Below are positions 48,178 to 60,012 of a stretch of DNA of 64,000 bases, piece after piece. Each line of letters starts with the position of its first letter. Positions within the stretch are counted from its first letter, which is position 1. The notes under the pieces are model-generated. The model did no database searches. It was not told where the DNA came from and saw only the letters and a program-made list of their open reading frames with translations. A program made the translations under genes and the position numbers. Origin of the DNA: Piromyces finnis (Eukaryota > Neocallimastigomycota > Neocallimastigomycetes > Neocallimastigales > Neocallimastigaceae); the NCBI GenBank assembly GCA_002104945.1, contig MCFH01000011.1, positions 1 to 64,000 on the forward strand. Direction: 5' to 3'.

Positions 48178-49244
48178 TTTTTTTTATTTTTATTTTTCTT
48201 TCAATTGAAAATAAAAACTTTACTACAAAAAAAGTGGAGGTATTTATGATGTATATATGATTTTTTTTTTTTAAAAAAAAAAAAAAGAAATTTCAAAATA
48301 TTTATGATTCCAAAAATATTTTTTTTTTTTTTTTATGGTTTTTCCTCTTTCCTTTCTTCCCTTCCTTTCTTTCACCTCGTTTTTTTTTTTTTTTTTTTTA
48401 CTTTTTTAAAAATTAAAAAAAAAAAAATATCAAAGGTATAAACTACTTTTTTTTACAATAAATACAATGAAAATAAATAGTTATCGTTTATCTATCTATT
48501 TTTTTTTTTTTTTATATATTTAAAAATAAAAAAAACTTTTTTTTTCAAAACTTTTTAAATTTTCTTTTTTTTAAAATTTTTTTATTGAATTAAATTAATT
48601 TTTTTTTTTTTAATTTAAAGTGACCTCCATTTTAATTAAAAAAAATTTTCTTTTTTTTTTTTATTATTTTTTATTTTATTTTATTTTATTTTATTTTTCT
48701 TATTTTTTTTTTTTATAAAAAATAAAAAAAACTTTAAATGTGGAAAAAAAAAAATACATTTTATTAGGATTTTTAAATAGATAATTATTATATATATTTA
48801 TAGTATTACTTATTATTAATTATATTAACAGAAAAAAATATATAATTTTTTTTTTTTTAATCATGATTTAATAGTATTGTTGTAGTGTATTATGTGTATT
48901 TTTTTGTGTGTATTTTATCTATAGCTATATAGATGTATTATGTATATATTAATGAGAATTAATTAATATTACTTTATCTTGATATTTTCTATTTTATTTT
49001 TTATTTTTTTTTTTAATTCTATTTATAGTTTTAAATTCTATTGTTTTTTTTTTGTTTTTTTTTTTTTTTTTTTTTTTTTTTGCTTTTTTTTGCTTTGAAT
49101 AATTTGATGATGGGTGGATTGTTATTATTCGTATTTTTATAAATGTTTTATACCTATATTATTATTAGGGTTTGTTTGTTTGCTTTTTTTTTTCTTTATT
49201 ATTATTGTGATGTCCTTTCTTGTCCTTTCTTCCATCAAAAAGGA
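48178..49244. other. Homopolymer-rich spacer upstream of KATNAL2
   Basis: About 1.1 kb dominated by poly-T and poly-A runs of 10-25 nt with pyrimidine-rich blocks (for example CCTTTCTTCCCTTCC near 48350). It should hold the KATNAL2 promoter and the 3' UTR of the next minus-strand gene. No gene seen. Confidence 0.5.
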
Positions 49245-52200
49245 TTATTTAAAGTTTTGGGCAAGAGCGGCCATCTTTTGACAAAGTTGTTCATTGGTTT
49301 CTTGTAAATCAAATATCTTGTCTTCTAAATCACGTTTTTGATCTTCTAATTTAGTATAGTCGGTCTTTAAATCTTTAAGTTCAGCTTGTAATTCAGCTAT
49401 AAGTTGATAACTTAATTCTTTTTCTTGCTTATATCCATCGACTTGATCATCCATGGCATCTAATTGTTCTTCCATAAGGTTGTACGCTTCTCTAACCTTG
49501 CTTAATTCTTCTGAAATTTCATTGATCTCTTGATCACGTTCTTTTAATACTTCACATAATTCTTGATAATCATCTTCGGTTTGACGAAGAAGATCTTCTA
49601 ATTCAATGTTCTTTTGTGTTAATTCTTCAACAAGCTTAGCTTGATCCTTCTTTTCACCTTCAGCTTCTTCCTTCTTTTCTTCGGTATTACCATTGGTATT
49701 ACCATCTTCACCTTCCTTCTTTTCTTTATCACCTTCAACTGGAGTATTGGCCTTTTCTTCGGTTTCCTTAGTTGGTGATGATGAGGCTTCTTTATCCTTG
49801 CTGTCGGTATCGTTCTTCTTTTGATTTGCTTCTAAATCTGTAATTTGACGGTTAAGATCTTCGTTTATCAAGGTAAGTTCATCTAATTGTTTAACTAAAT
49901 CTTCATTATTAAATTGAAGATCATCAATGTACTTATTCAATTCATCATTGTTAATCTCTACTTCCTCAATATGTTTGTTCATGTCATCGGCGGCAAATTC
50001 TAAATCTTCAATTTGCTTGTTTAACTCTTCATTGGCTGTTTGCAATTTGGTCACTTGATCTTCAAGATTCTTGTTCTTTCCTTCTAATTCTTCTATATGG
50101 TCCTTGCATTGAGTAATTTGTTCATTAAGTTGTCCTAATTGTTCATTTAATGCTGATGGAGTTTCAACATCAGCAGCAACAGTAGCTGGAACATCATCTG
50201 ATTCCTTGGCTTCCTTTCCTTGGAGAGATTTTAATTGTTCTTCCAAGAAAGCGGTGTCCTTCTTAAGATCAACTAATTCTTTTAATAGGTCGGAGTTTTC
50301 TTGAACTAATGATTCAAGTATATCCTTACCCTTTAATAAACTATCTTCAATGTCTGGGTTGGAAGTTTCGGCAATTTCATTCCATGAAATAAGTTCAAGA
50401 ACATCACTGACATTGGTAGTGTTACTTTGTAACATGGCTTGGCATTTTTGAAGAGAAACTTCTAATACCTTGATCTTTTGATCTAATTCACTTAAATCGT
50501 TATTGGATTGATGAATAGCTTCACCTACATTTTCTAAATCCTTTAATTTTCCTTCTAATTCTTGAATGGTTTGTTGAGCCTTGGCAAGATCTTCATTCAA
50601 GTTTTTAATCATTTCTTCAGTTTCTGGTGAAGACTGAGTAGCAGGAGATGAAATGTCACCATTCATACTCTTAGTGGCGTTTGGATTTTGGATGGATGAT
50701 TCTTCAGCTGGTTTAGCCTCTAATTCGGCTTGAAGACGAGCAATTTCTTGATGGGCTTGGTTTAATTCAGTAGTTAAACCATCAATTTGTTCTCTGAGAA
50801 GTGCCATATCTTCTTCCATTCCTTTAATGACATCTTCCATTTCGGTTTGATGGTTAACCTTGAGATCTTCCATTTGTTGTTGCGTATTTTCTAATTCTTG
50901 TTGAAGTTTATCAATGGTTGATTTTAATTCTTCAACATCACCCAAAGTACTGGTTGTTGGGCTTGGAACTATTCCTTGTCCATTGGCTGCAGCATTCTTA
51001 ACTTCTTCTAATTCTTTTTCAAGATCAGATTTTTCTTGAGTTAATCTATCAATAGTTTGCTTTAACTGTTCAACAGATTCAATACCGGAAGCTTCAGACA
51101 CTTCACCATTACTAACTTCTGGTGGAACTACAACAGAAGCATTGGAATCTTCTATAGTAGCACTTTGTGGTGAAGAAGAACCGTTCTTAGCTGATGGAGA
51201 TCCATTTGGAGATTGGCTTGGTGAATTGTTTCCGGAGGATTTTTGAGACAAACGACTTAACTTGTGGTTGAGACGATCACGTTCATGAAGAACTTGTTGA
51301 ATCTTACCCTTAATAATATCGTAGTCGGTATTGATCTTTTTCCAGCGGTATTTCATATCTTCATGATCATCAATCATTTGATGAATTTGTTTATTCAATT
51401 GACTATGATCCTTGTAACGGAGATCTAATTCATAATCTAACGCTTGTAATTGTTCAACAACGTTAGATCGTTCATAATCTAATTTACGGTTTTGATCTTG
51501 GAAGTAGTAGAATTCTTCACTTTCTTGTCCTTGAAGGGCTTCCAATCTATCAATAACTTCATGTCGTTGATTGTCAATAATACCTAAATCATCTTCAAGT
51601 TGTTGATGTCTGGCTCTCTTATCATCAATTTCTTGTTCTATGACATACTTCTCGTTTTGAGCTTGTTCAATGTTTTGATCAAGGTGAACTAAATCACCGT
51701 GAATAAGATCCATGTTATTTTTAATAAGTTGTCTATTCTCTTGATATTCTTGTAATTTGTTTTCCACAGCATTAATTCTACCTTTAAGCTCTTCCATTTC
51801 TACAGGAGATGGAGAACGTGCATTTTGTAATTGTTGAGTTAAATCATTAATAGTATTTTGAAGATTTTCAATTCTTTGTTCGTAATCTTCAATTAATTGA
51901 TTATCAACGTTTTTATTTTCGACACCATCATTTGTGGTGTTTTCATTATTCATGGTAGATAGTTGTTTTTGCTTATCTTGAATTTCTTGTTCTAATTGAG
52001 CAAGGGTAGCCTTTAATTCTTCAATTTGTCCTTGATAACCAGCTTCAGTGGCATCGATTTCACGAGAAACTGGTGATGTATTTTGTAAGTTTTGAATTTG
52101 TTCCTCCTTTTCATTAAGAAGATGTTGAATTTGTTCTAATTGTTGATTAAGATTTTCATTTTCCATTTTATATTGATCAACTTGTTGTTGAAGTTCAGAA

Positions 52201-55200
52201 TTATTATTGTTCTCATTAATAATAACTGGGGCGGCATCTCTTGTCATTGAAAGCTCACTAATGGATATATTCTTCTTTTCAATTTCTTCTAAAGAATCTT
52301 CTAATCTCTTCTTGATAGCTTCAGATTCATCACGAGTACGTTCTAATTCACCTCTTAACTCTTCCTCATGAGCAATGTGATCTTGAATAGATGTTTCCAA
52401 GTTTTGCTTTTCTTCCTTTAATTGTTCAAGGTTTTCTCTCATTTCATTGTATTCCTTAGTCATATTATTAATATCACCTTGTAAATTTTCATATTGAACT
52501 TCCATGGATTGAAGTTCATTCTTGGTTTGTTCATAATTTTCTAAATCATTTGTTTTTTCTTTAAGAGCATTGTAGGAAATTATCATTTCGTCACGTTCAT
52601 TTCTTAATTCGCTGTATTGGCGCGTTAAATCATTATAGATGTCTTGTTGTTCTTGTCTTTCTTGATTAATGATTTCAATATCACTAAGTTTCATTTGATA
52701 TTGTTCTTCCAAGTCCTTCTTCTCTTCAACAAGTTTTTCAATATTTTGCTCTAATTCGCCTTGTTTAGAATTGTATTCTTCAACCTTTCCCTTATACTCT
52801 TCAACTTCTTCCTTAAGTTGCTTGATTTCAATTTGGGCTTCTTCTAACAACTTTTCAGCAGCTTCAGAACCAGATAAATTACCAACTATGACTTCCATTT
52901 CAGTAATTTTTTTGTTTTTAGCCTCAATGTCCTTTGTACATTTATCATTTTCTTCACGAACAGAATCTAATTCTTGTTGCATACGACTAACTTCATTATC
53001 GAATTGTTCCATGGCGATTTGAAGTTGCTCTCTTAAATTCTCACGTTCTTCTTCAATAGATTCCTTTAATTCAGCATTGTTATCTTCAGCAGCTCTCAAT
53101 TTTTCATTTAAAAGATCTTTTTCTCTGGACATTTGTTCCAATTTATCGATGGATTGAGCAATTTGGACTTGTAATGTTTGAACCATTTTTCTTGATTCAT
53201 TTAATTGAATTTCAATTTCTTCGGAATCTTGTTCATCTTCTAAAACTAAAATCTTATCCTTTAACTCATTAATTTCCATGTTTGCTTTTTCTAATTGATC
53301 TTCTAAATCATTTTTACGACCTGAAACTTCAGATATTTTTCTTTCCATCATGACTTGAGATTGAGTGAATTCCATTTCACGTTGTTCTTTTTCTTCTTGT
53401 AAGGTTACGATTTGAGCATCATTTTGTTTAACTCTTTCTTCTAATTCCGAAATAGTTTTATCTTTTTGTTCTACATTATCTTGAAGAGAAAGAATATGTT
53501 CTTCCATTTTATTTAACTTTGATGTCAACTCTTCTTCAGTTTGATTTTTCATTTGTTCAACGTCAGAAAGTTGACGTTGTAAATTAGTCATAGATTCCTG
53601 GGAACGACCTAATTCGGTACGCAAATTATCAATTTGTTCAATATTTTTTACTCTATTTTCAATTTGAAGATTTTGTACCTTGAGAGATTCGTCTAATCGT
53701 TGACTCAAGTCTTCCACTTCAGATGTTTTCTTTTGTAATTGATCACGGAAAACTTGATTAGTAAGTTTTGTTTCTTCTAATTCTTTTTGACATTTCATTA
53801 AAACATCAGATTGATTTTTCATTTCTTCTGATTGCTTAAATAATTCATGTTCTAAATCTTCTTTAGCTTTTATCATTTTATCACGAGCATTATCAGCAGC
53901 TCTAATTCTTTCCTCATTTTCTTTCATATCATTTTCGTATTTTGAAATGGTATTTCTACATTCATTTAAACTTGCATCCAATCTTTCGTTTTCCATACGA
54001 TTAGTAGAAAGTTCCTTTTGAATATTTGAATTTATCATTTTCCATTCTAAAAGTTCTTCCTGTGCTTCGCGACATTTCTTTTCCAATTCTTTAATTTGTA
54101 ATATTTGATTTTTTCTTTCTTCATTACCTTTTGGTAATTGATTAGTATCTGGAGGTATGGCTAAACCTGAAGTTAAAATAGTAGCTTCAAGTTCTTGAAC
54201 ACGACTTTCATAGGCATCTTCTCTTGCCTTAACTTCTTCAAAAGCCTTTTTATAGGTTTCTAATTCACCTTCCATAGTTTTTGTACAAGTTTCAGCAATA
54301 TGTCTTGCTTCTAAATTACGTTTTGATGCCTTTGTCCAACTATTTAATTTTGTTCTTAAATTATTAATTATATCTTCTGATTCATCTAACCTTTTTTTTA
54401 ATTGTTGGCGATCCGATATTTCCCGATATAATGATGGATCTTTTGATGAAAGCTGTGAAACCACTGAATTAAGATAGAAAACTTCTTCTTGAGCAGCTTT
54501 ACGTTTACGTTCAGCTTCTTTTACCAATTCGTTATTTCTATGAGTAATTTGTTCTGCCTGCGCTAATTGTCTTTTAAATGAAAGTAAACTTTTAAATAAT
54601 TGGGAACGAGCTTCCATAGCTTCTTCTCTACTTAATTTATCATTATTCTTTAAAAAATCAAAAGCTAAAGTGGTATTTTCACCTTCTTCATCATTTGGTT
54701 TCCCTAGTTGTTTATATACAACTAATTCTGATTGAAGCCTTTAAAATAATAATATTATTTATAAATAATTTATATTATATTTAGATATAAATCAAATTAT
54801 ATTATACATTATAAAAATGGTATTTAACAACATTAATAATAACAGGAAAAATAAAGTATTTAAAAAATTATTTAATATTGATAATATTTTCATTTATACA
54901 ATAAAGCATCATTAATATCATAAATATAAAATAATTATCATTCAGTAATAAATATTTAAAATGAAATTTTTTTATTATTTTTAAAAAAATTATATATATA
55001 TATATTAAATTATTTAAATATTTAAAATATTTGTGTAAATAATATTTAATTTTTCTATTATAATCTATAAATTTTAAAAATACAATCAACTTTACTTACC
55101 AAGCTTCTTTTGTTTTTAAATCGAGTAATATCTTATTTTTTGTTTGAAGTTCATCTTGTAAATTTTCTTTATTAGATTAATTTTCATGAAAAGATTATAA

Positions 55201-55431
55201 ATATTAAAAATTTTTAAAATTACAAATTATATTCAGTAAATATTGGATATTTTAAGTAATTTTATTCTTAAAAAAAAAAACATATATATATATAAATGTT
55301 TTGGATTTTTTTCTATAATTTGAATGAAATTTACTCGTTATTTCAATAAGTTCTTGGTTATTCTTAAGTCTTAAATCCTCAGTTTTTAAGACAGGATTTA
55401 TATTAATTTTTTCTTGAGGCTCTTCCATCAT
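49245..55431 (-). CDS. Large cytosolic coiled-coil protein (1885 residues)
   Basis: Three exons join in phase: 55335-55431, 55100-55166 and 49245-54738. The start is the first of two adjacent ATGs at 55431. There is no signal peptide or membrane segment. The first 220 residues mix helices with a distinctive conserved-looking stretch (SREEAMEARSQLFKSLLSFK; later LNSWTKASKRNLEARHIAE). Most of the remainder is coiled coil. It is broken by Ser/Pro/Asn linkers near residue 1170 and by acidic Thr/Glu/Lys-rich sequence near 1670. Five exact 14-residue repeats lie at 49827-50036. The gene uses more G/C-ending codons (AAG, GAC, ACC) than any neighbour, mainly in its 3' two-thirds, which suggests strong expression. 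It resembles golgin/myosin-tail-type scaffolds but I cannot name a family. It is distinct from the anchored coiled coil at 1-9016. Confidence 0.88.
49827..50036 (-). repeat. Five tandem 14-residue (42-bp) coiled-coil repeats
   Basis: The units read ANEELNKQIEDLEF, AADDMNKHIEEVEI, NNDELNKYIDDLQF, NNEDLVKQLDELTL and INEDLNRQITDLEA, each exactly two heptads. DNA identity between units is lower than protein similarity, so the repeat is old and under selection. Confidence 0.85.
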
Positions 55432-56544
55432 TATTTATTTGTTAATAGGCATAATTAAATAAACATTATATATTTTATTTGATGAATTTTTTTTTTTTTT
55501 TTAATATCTACAATTCTAAATTAATACTATTAAAATAATTTATTTAATTAAAGAAAGAAAATAAATGTTTATTATTTGTTTTTACTTTTAAATATATATA
55601 TATATAATTAAATTATTGAAATTTATTTTGTCATTAATTACTATTATTATTAAAATTTTGACTAATACATTTACTTTACTTACTTTTATAAATATTATAC
55701 GCTTTTATTTCCCTTTCACTGTAATTGTTGTTGTTATTACTTTCTATTTCTTCGCTTTTATTTATATATAATAAAAGAAAAAATAAATTATTTATATATT
55801 AAATTAAAATAGTAAAACTTTTTCTAAGCAACAGAGTATTAAATTAAATTAGGTTATTATAAAAACAGCTGTTTGTAAAAAAAAAAAAAAAAAAAAAGTT
55901 AAAGAAAAATATTGATAATAAAATAAATAATTCGTCAAAAAGAGTTTTATTGAATTTATTAACTACACTGTAAATAATAATATAAATTAAAAAAAAAGAA
56001 TATTTTTTTAATTTATATTATAAATATTAAATGGTTGTTTATTATTGAAATGAATTATTTATTTTATTATTTATTTTTATTAGAAAGGAGCTTAACGTCT
56101 ACTTTTATTAAAAAGTCTTGTTTAAATCTAATAATTCCAATTTGATTTCTTTCTTATAATTAAGGTAGCTTTATTATGATAATATTAAAAAAAAAAAAAA
56201 AAAAAAAAAAACATTATTATAAATATAAAATGAAACAATAATACATTCATTCCAATACACTTATAATATATTACAAATATATTATGATAATAATGATTTC
56301 GAAATTTTATTTAATATTAAATATAAACATTTATTAAAAGAATATTAATATTAATTATTATTTAATTTATAATAGAAATATATAAATGGATGAATAAATA
56401 ATTATTTAAATAAATTTTAAAAAGTTTTAAAGACTTTTTTTTTTTTTCCTAGTCTAGTTGCTATATATACATATACATATATTTCAAAATAAAAAAAATG
56501 ATATATCAACTAATAGTATGTTATATTTTTAAATAAAAAAATAA
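55432..56544. other. AT-rich region upstream of the 1885-residue coiled-coil gene
   Basis: 1.1 kb of A/T sequence with poly-A and poly-T runs. It should contain the coiled-coil gene promoter. Nothing else recognised. Confidence 0.4.
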
Positions 56545-57268
56545 TTAATTCCAATGAATAATGAAATAGAATAGATTAACCACACCATAGTATTTTTTTA
56601 GTTTTACCCATATTTTTATACCACCATCTTTTTTTATTCTAGCAGAATGTATGCTATATTTAAATTTAGTATTTTCATTTTATGTAACCCTTTTTATATA
56701 TATCAATAATATATGTAATATATATGTAATCTATTCCTACTGAATATACGAATATATTCTTATATATTTATTATTATTATTATTGTTGATAAGTGTAACA
56801 TAATTTATATTATTTTTTGTTTTAAAATCTGGCACAAAACATGCCTAAAAAAGAAAAAATATTAATTAAACTCTTCCCATAATTATTTTTTTATCCTCTA
56901 TTCTTCATATATATAATAATGTATTAAATTATATTGTAATAAATGAACGATTTAAAATGTATTTATTTTTTCTATAAAAAGAAATACCTTAAAAAAAAAA
57001 CATTTATATTAATTATTAACTTTAATTATTAATAAACTTTATTATTCTTCTTATTATTTATTTTTTTAATTTTATCATTAGTTAATGAATTTTTGACCAA
57101 TGAAAAAGTGCGGATATTATTATAATAAAATTGAAATAAAATTAATATTTAAATAATAAAAAATCCTTTATATGTTTAAATAATAGTAAAAAAAAAGATA
57201 ATAATAACATAAACCTTAAAAGCATTCCTAACACCACCACTACCACCACCACCGATAGCATTATCCAT
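56545..57268 (-). CDS. Tentative three-exon small protein (88 residues)
   Basis: Three coding-like pieces join in phase with GT-AG borders: 57215-57268 (MDNAIGGGGSGGVRNAFK), 56741-56844 (starts ACFVPDFKTKNNINYVTLI, then Asn run) and 56545-56653 (includes IHSARIKKDGGIKIWVKLKK), ending in TAA. The mix of residues and local GC is unlike the surrounding noise, and no in-frame stop interrupts the join. Against it: the protein is short, the first intron is 370 nt, and I recognise no family. It could be a fragment of a decayed gene. Confidence 0.35.
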
Positions 57269-57646
57269 AAATAATAAATAATAATATTTATCATTCATAA
57301 AGGAATCCATAAATAACTTTATGCAACTTTTATTGTCAAGTTAAATGTTTTATTGTACTTTTTAAAAAAAGTGATTATATTCTTCCTATAGTCATTTATA
57401 CTCTAAAAATTTTCATTACAACTATTTTGACTATCTATAAAAAGTAAATGATATATCGTTTACTATTTCAACGTTTTATAGTTTTATTTATTTTATTTTG
57501 CTTTGCTTAAAAATATAATTTTTCTTTTTTTTTTTTTTTTTTTTAAATTTAAAGTATCAATAAGATATTTTTCTTTTTATTTTTGAAAATTGAAATTAGT
57601 TTTTACACTATTCAAATAGTTATCATTGATTTTATAAATAAAAAAA
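57269..57646. promoter_or_regulatory. Upstream region of the TIP30-like gene
   Basis: 378 bp ending in a 20-nt T-run and AT-rich leader just before ATG 57647. It likely contains the promoter; no specific element recognised. Confidence 0.4.
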
Positions 57647-58848
57647 ATGTCTTCAGTCTTAGTTATTGGTTCAACAGGTTAATAATAATGAAAAAATAAA
57701 GTATACTAAATTATGTTATTAAATAAATAATTCATTGTTCTTCTCTCCTTTGATAAACATAAATATAGGTGCAACAGGTGTTCACGTTATTAATGAATTA
57801 CTGAAATGTGGATTATTTGAAAAAGTAACGTCTGTAGCTAGAAGAAAGCTTGAATACACAGGAATAAATAAAAGCAAACTAGTATGAACTAATTTTAAAA
57901 TTAAAAATTGAAATTAAAGTCTAACGTTGAAGTAATAGTAATAATATATTGGTATGTTTATTATTAATTATATTAAAAATAATAAAAGGTTCAACATATT
58001 ATTGATTTTGAAAAAATTGAAGAGTATAAAGATGTATTTAAAGGTCATAGGTATACCTTTTTTTTTTTAATTTTTACTTAAAAAAAAATACTATATATTT
58101 GTTATTAATAAAATTATTTATAATAGTCATATGATTTCTTGTTTTGGAACAACAAGGTAATTTCGAAATATACTCTATGAATTATCTTATTTTCTATCAA
58201 TTTTTTTCTTTTTTTTTTTTTTTGGATTATTAAAATATTGTTTAAAATAAAAAAGAAAAATAGCTGGAACTGCTGAAATGCAACATAGAATTGACCATGA
58301 TTGTACTTGAATATTAATTTTTTTAGTAAATAATATTATATATAGTTGTAAATGTATGACTATTACTAATTTGTGCAATCTATTTATTAGATGTTTATAA
58401 TGCTGCAAAATTTTTTAAAGAACAAAATTCAAATGTTAAATTACATTATATTCATATGTCCTCTGGACAAGCAGATGTAAATTCTTCTTTTCAATTCATT
58501 AAAACAAAAGGACAACTTGAAGATGATCTTAAATCTTTAAAATTTTCTAGACTTACAATATTTAGACCTGCACCATTACTAGACCGAGGTCATGATAAAA
58601 GATTTTTTGAATCTATTTTTGGTTTTATTGCTAAAGGTATAAATTGTGTTGTTAATAGTAAAGTTGGTATTCCTGTAACTACTCTTGCTAAAGCTATGGT
58701 TCGTGTTACACAAATACAACCAAAAACAGATTTAGATGTAGTTAACGATACTTTTATTGAGTATTATTTCACAAAGGATGCCTATGCTCTTGCTGATCGA
58801 ACTGATATTCCTGGATTTGAAATAACAAAAAAAATTGAAAATCAATAA
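57647..58848 (+). CDS. TIP30/HTATIP2-like NAD(P)-binding Rossmann protein
   Basis: Six exons close in phase: 57647-57677, 57769-57881, 57989-58050, 58127-58156, 58256-58302 and 58391-58848, giving 246 residues (human HTATIP2 242). The N-terminus VLVIGSTGATG is the nucleotide-binding loop of atypical short-chain dehydrogenases and is split by intron 1. VTSVARRKL, IDFEKIEEYKDVFKGH, CFGTTR, MSSGQADVNSSF and IFRPAPLLDR follow in the same order as in human TIP30. The C-terminal VPVTTLAKAM-like block (IPVTTLAKAM) is present. At the family's Tyr-x3-Lys position the protein reads FIKTK, so Tyr is replaced by Phe while Lys remains. Family roles range from nuclear transport regulation in animals to mitochondrial FMP52 in yeast; no targeting peptide is evident here. 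Confidence 0.9.
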
Positions 58849-58861
58849 ATTCTTTTAATAA

Positions 58862-59085
58862 TAATAGTAGCAATAATAATAAATAATAGTAGTAGTAGTA
58901 GTAGTAGTTTTAATAGTAGTAGTAGTAATAATAGTTGTAGTAATAATAGTAATAATAGTAATAATAGTAGTAGTAATAATAGTAGTAGTAATAATAGTTG
59001 TAGTAATAATAGTAATAATAGTAATAATAGTAGTAGTAATAATAGTAGTAATAGTAGTAGTAATAGTAGTAATAATAATAATGCT
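58862..59085 (+). repeat. AGT/AAT trinucleotide array downstream of the TIP30-like gene
   Basis: About 220 bp of mixed AGT and AAT triplets begin 14 nt after the stop codon. A higher-order duplication is visible: the block around 58925-58980 recurs at about 58999-59050. The minus-strand frame reads as a poly-Tyr run and is not a real gene. Confidence 0.9.
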
Positions 59086-59339
59086 TTAAGATATATATCA
59101 TATTTTATAATTATATATATATATTTTGGTTATAAATAAAAGTTTATTAAATTAATGAAAGTCATAAAATATTAATGATTTAATTTCTAACCTATTTTAA
59201 ATAAGTAAAAATTAATATTTATTGAAATTATGATATACATCTTACTTTATTAAAATAAAATAATAAATTTTATAGAAATAAAAATTGGTGTTTACAAAGA
59301 TTAAATAAAGTGTCAAAAATACTATTTCTTTTTGTTCTT
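59086..59339. other. Spacer with no recognised feature
   Basis: About 250 bp of AT-rich sequence between the trinucleotide array and the stop of the small membrane ORF. It should contain the facing 3' UTRs of the TIP30-like gene and the small ORF. Confidence 0.4.
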
Positions 59340-59594
59340 TCAGTACTTTGTGTTTGGCGGAAATGTTGGATCTTGGAAATAACGGAAATTAATATACTCG
59401 ACATCCTTTGTTTTATTGATAATTCCAGTATACATCCAATTTTGATTATAAGTTACATTGTAGTTTGCAATTGGAGAAGTTGTATCAATATTCTTTATGT
59501 AATTTGAAATTAAATACTCTTTTGTAATAATCCAAACGAGGACTAGCATTATTGAAATAGCTAATTGTTGTTCAGAACCAGTATTACTACTCAT
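59340..59594 (-). CDS. Small membrane protein, hypothetical (84 residues)
   Basis: A single-exon frame with ATG at 59592-59594 and TGA at 59340-59342. Residues 11-31 (LAISIMLVLVWIITKEYLIS) form one probable transmembrane helix after a short polar N-terminus. The C-terminal half (NVTYNQNWMYTGIINKT, FRYFQDPTFPPNTKY) is of ordinary composition rather than A/T noise and has two N-x-T sequons, so it could face the lumen. It sits downstream of the disrupted PI-PLC on the same strand. I recognise no family. The overlapping plus-strand frame is taken as its shadow. Confidence 0.5.
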   Translation of the reverse strand: MSSNTGSEQQLAISIMLVLVWIITKEYLISNYIKNIDTTSPIANYNVTYNQNWMYTGIINKTKDVEYINFRYFQDPTFPPNTKY

Positions 59595-59941
59595 GATAAC
59601 AATTCAAAGTTTCTTATATTTTTACTTATAATGTTCTAATTAAATTATTAATTGATAAGATATAGTTTACATTTTATATTTTATTAAACTTTTTTTTTAA
59701 AAAAAAAAAATAAATTATAATTAATTTAAAATATGTACAGTAATATATCATATATTACATAATTAGTTTACTGTACTTTTAAGATTAACCTTAATTAAAA
59801 ATATAAATAATGAATACATATAGATAACTATAATTAATTTATATCCACATATAGATATATATAAATTAAATATTAATCCAATATGTTTATAATAAATTAA
59901 GTATAAATAATAAACATAATAAATAATATATTTAAATAATT
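59595..59941. other. Spacer with no recognised feature
   Basis: About 350 bp of AT-rich sequence between the small membrane ORF and the PI-PLC C-terminal remnant. It likely contains the promoter of the small ORF and the PI-PLC 3' UTR. Confidence 0.4.
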
Positions 59942-60012
59942 TTATTGCAATTTAAACAATAATATACTAATGTAGCTTAAATATTTAGCATCATATGAAG
60001 AATTAGTTAATT
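59942..60012 (-). pseudogene. Out-of-frame C-terminal tail of the PI-PLC locus
   Basis: Beyond the premature stop, an adjacent frame reads AANNELTNSSYDAKYLS and ends at TAA (59942-59944). Its composition fits a continuation of the enzyme rather than 3' UTR. Confidence 0.5.

Noticed and set aside
52771-53022. Plus-strand ORF of 83 codons
   Set aside because: Antisense shadow inside the 1885-residue coiled-coil gene.
58910-59101. Minus-strand ORF of nearly pure Tyr
   Set aside because: It is the complement of an AGT/AAT array with no non-repeat sequence.
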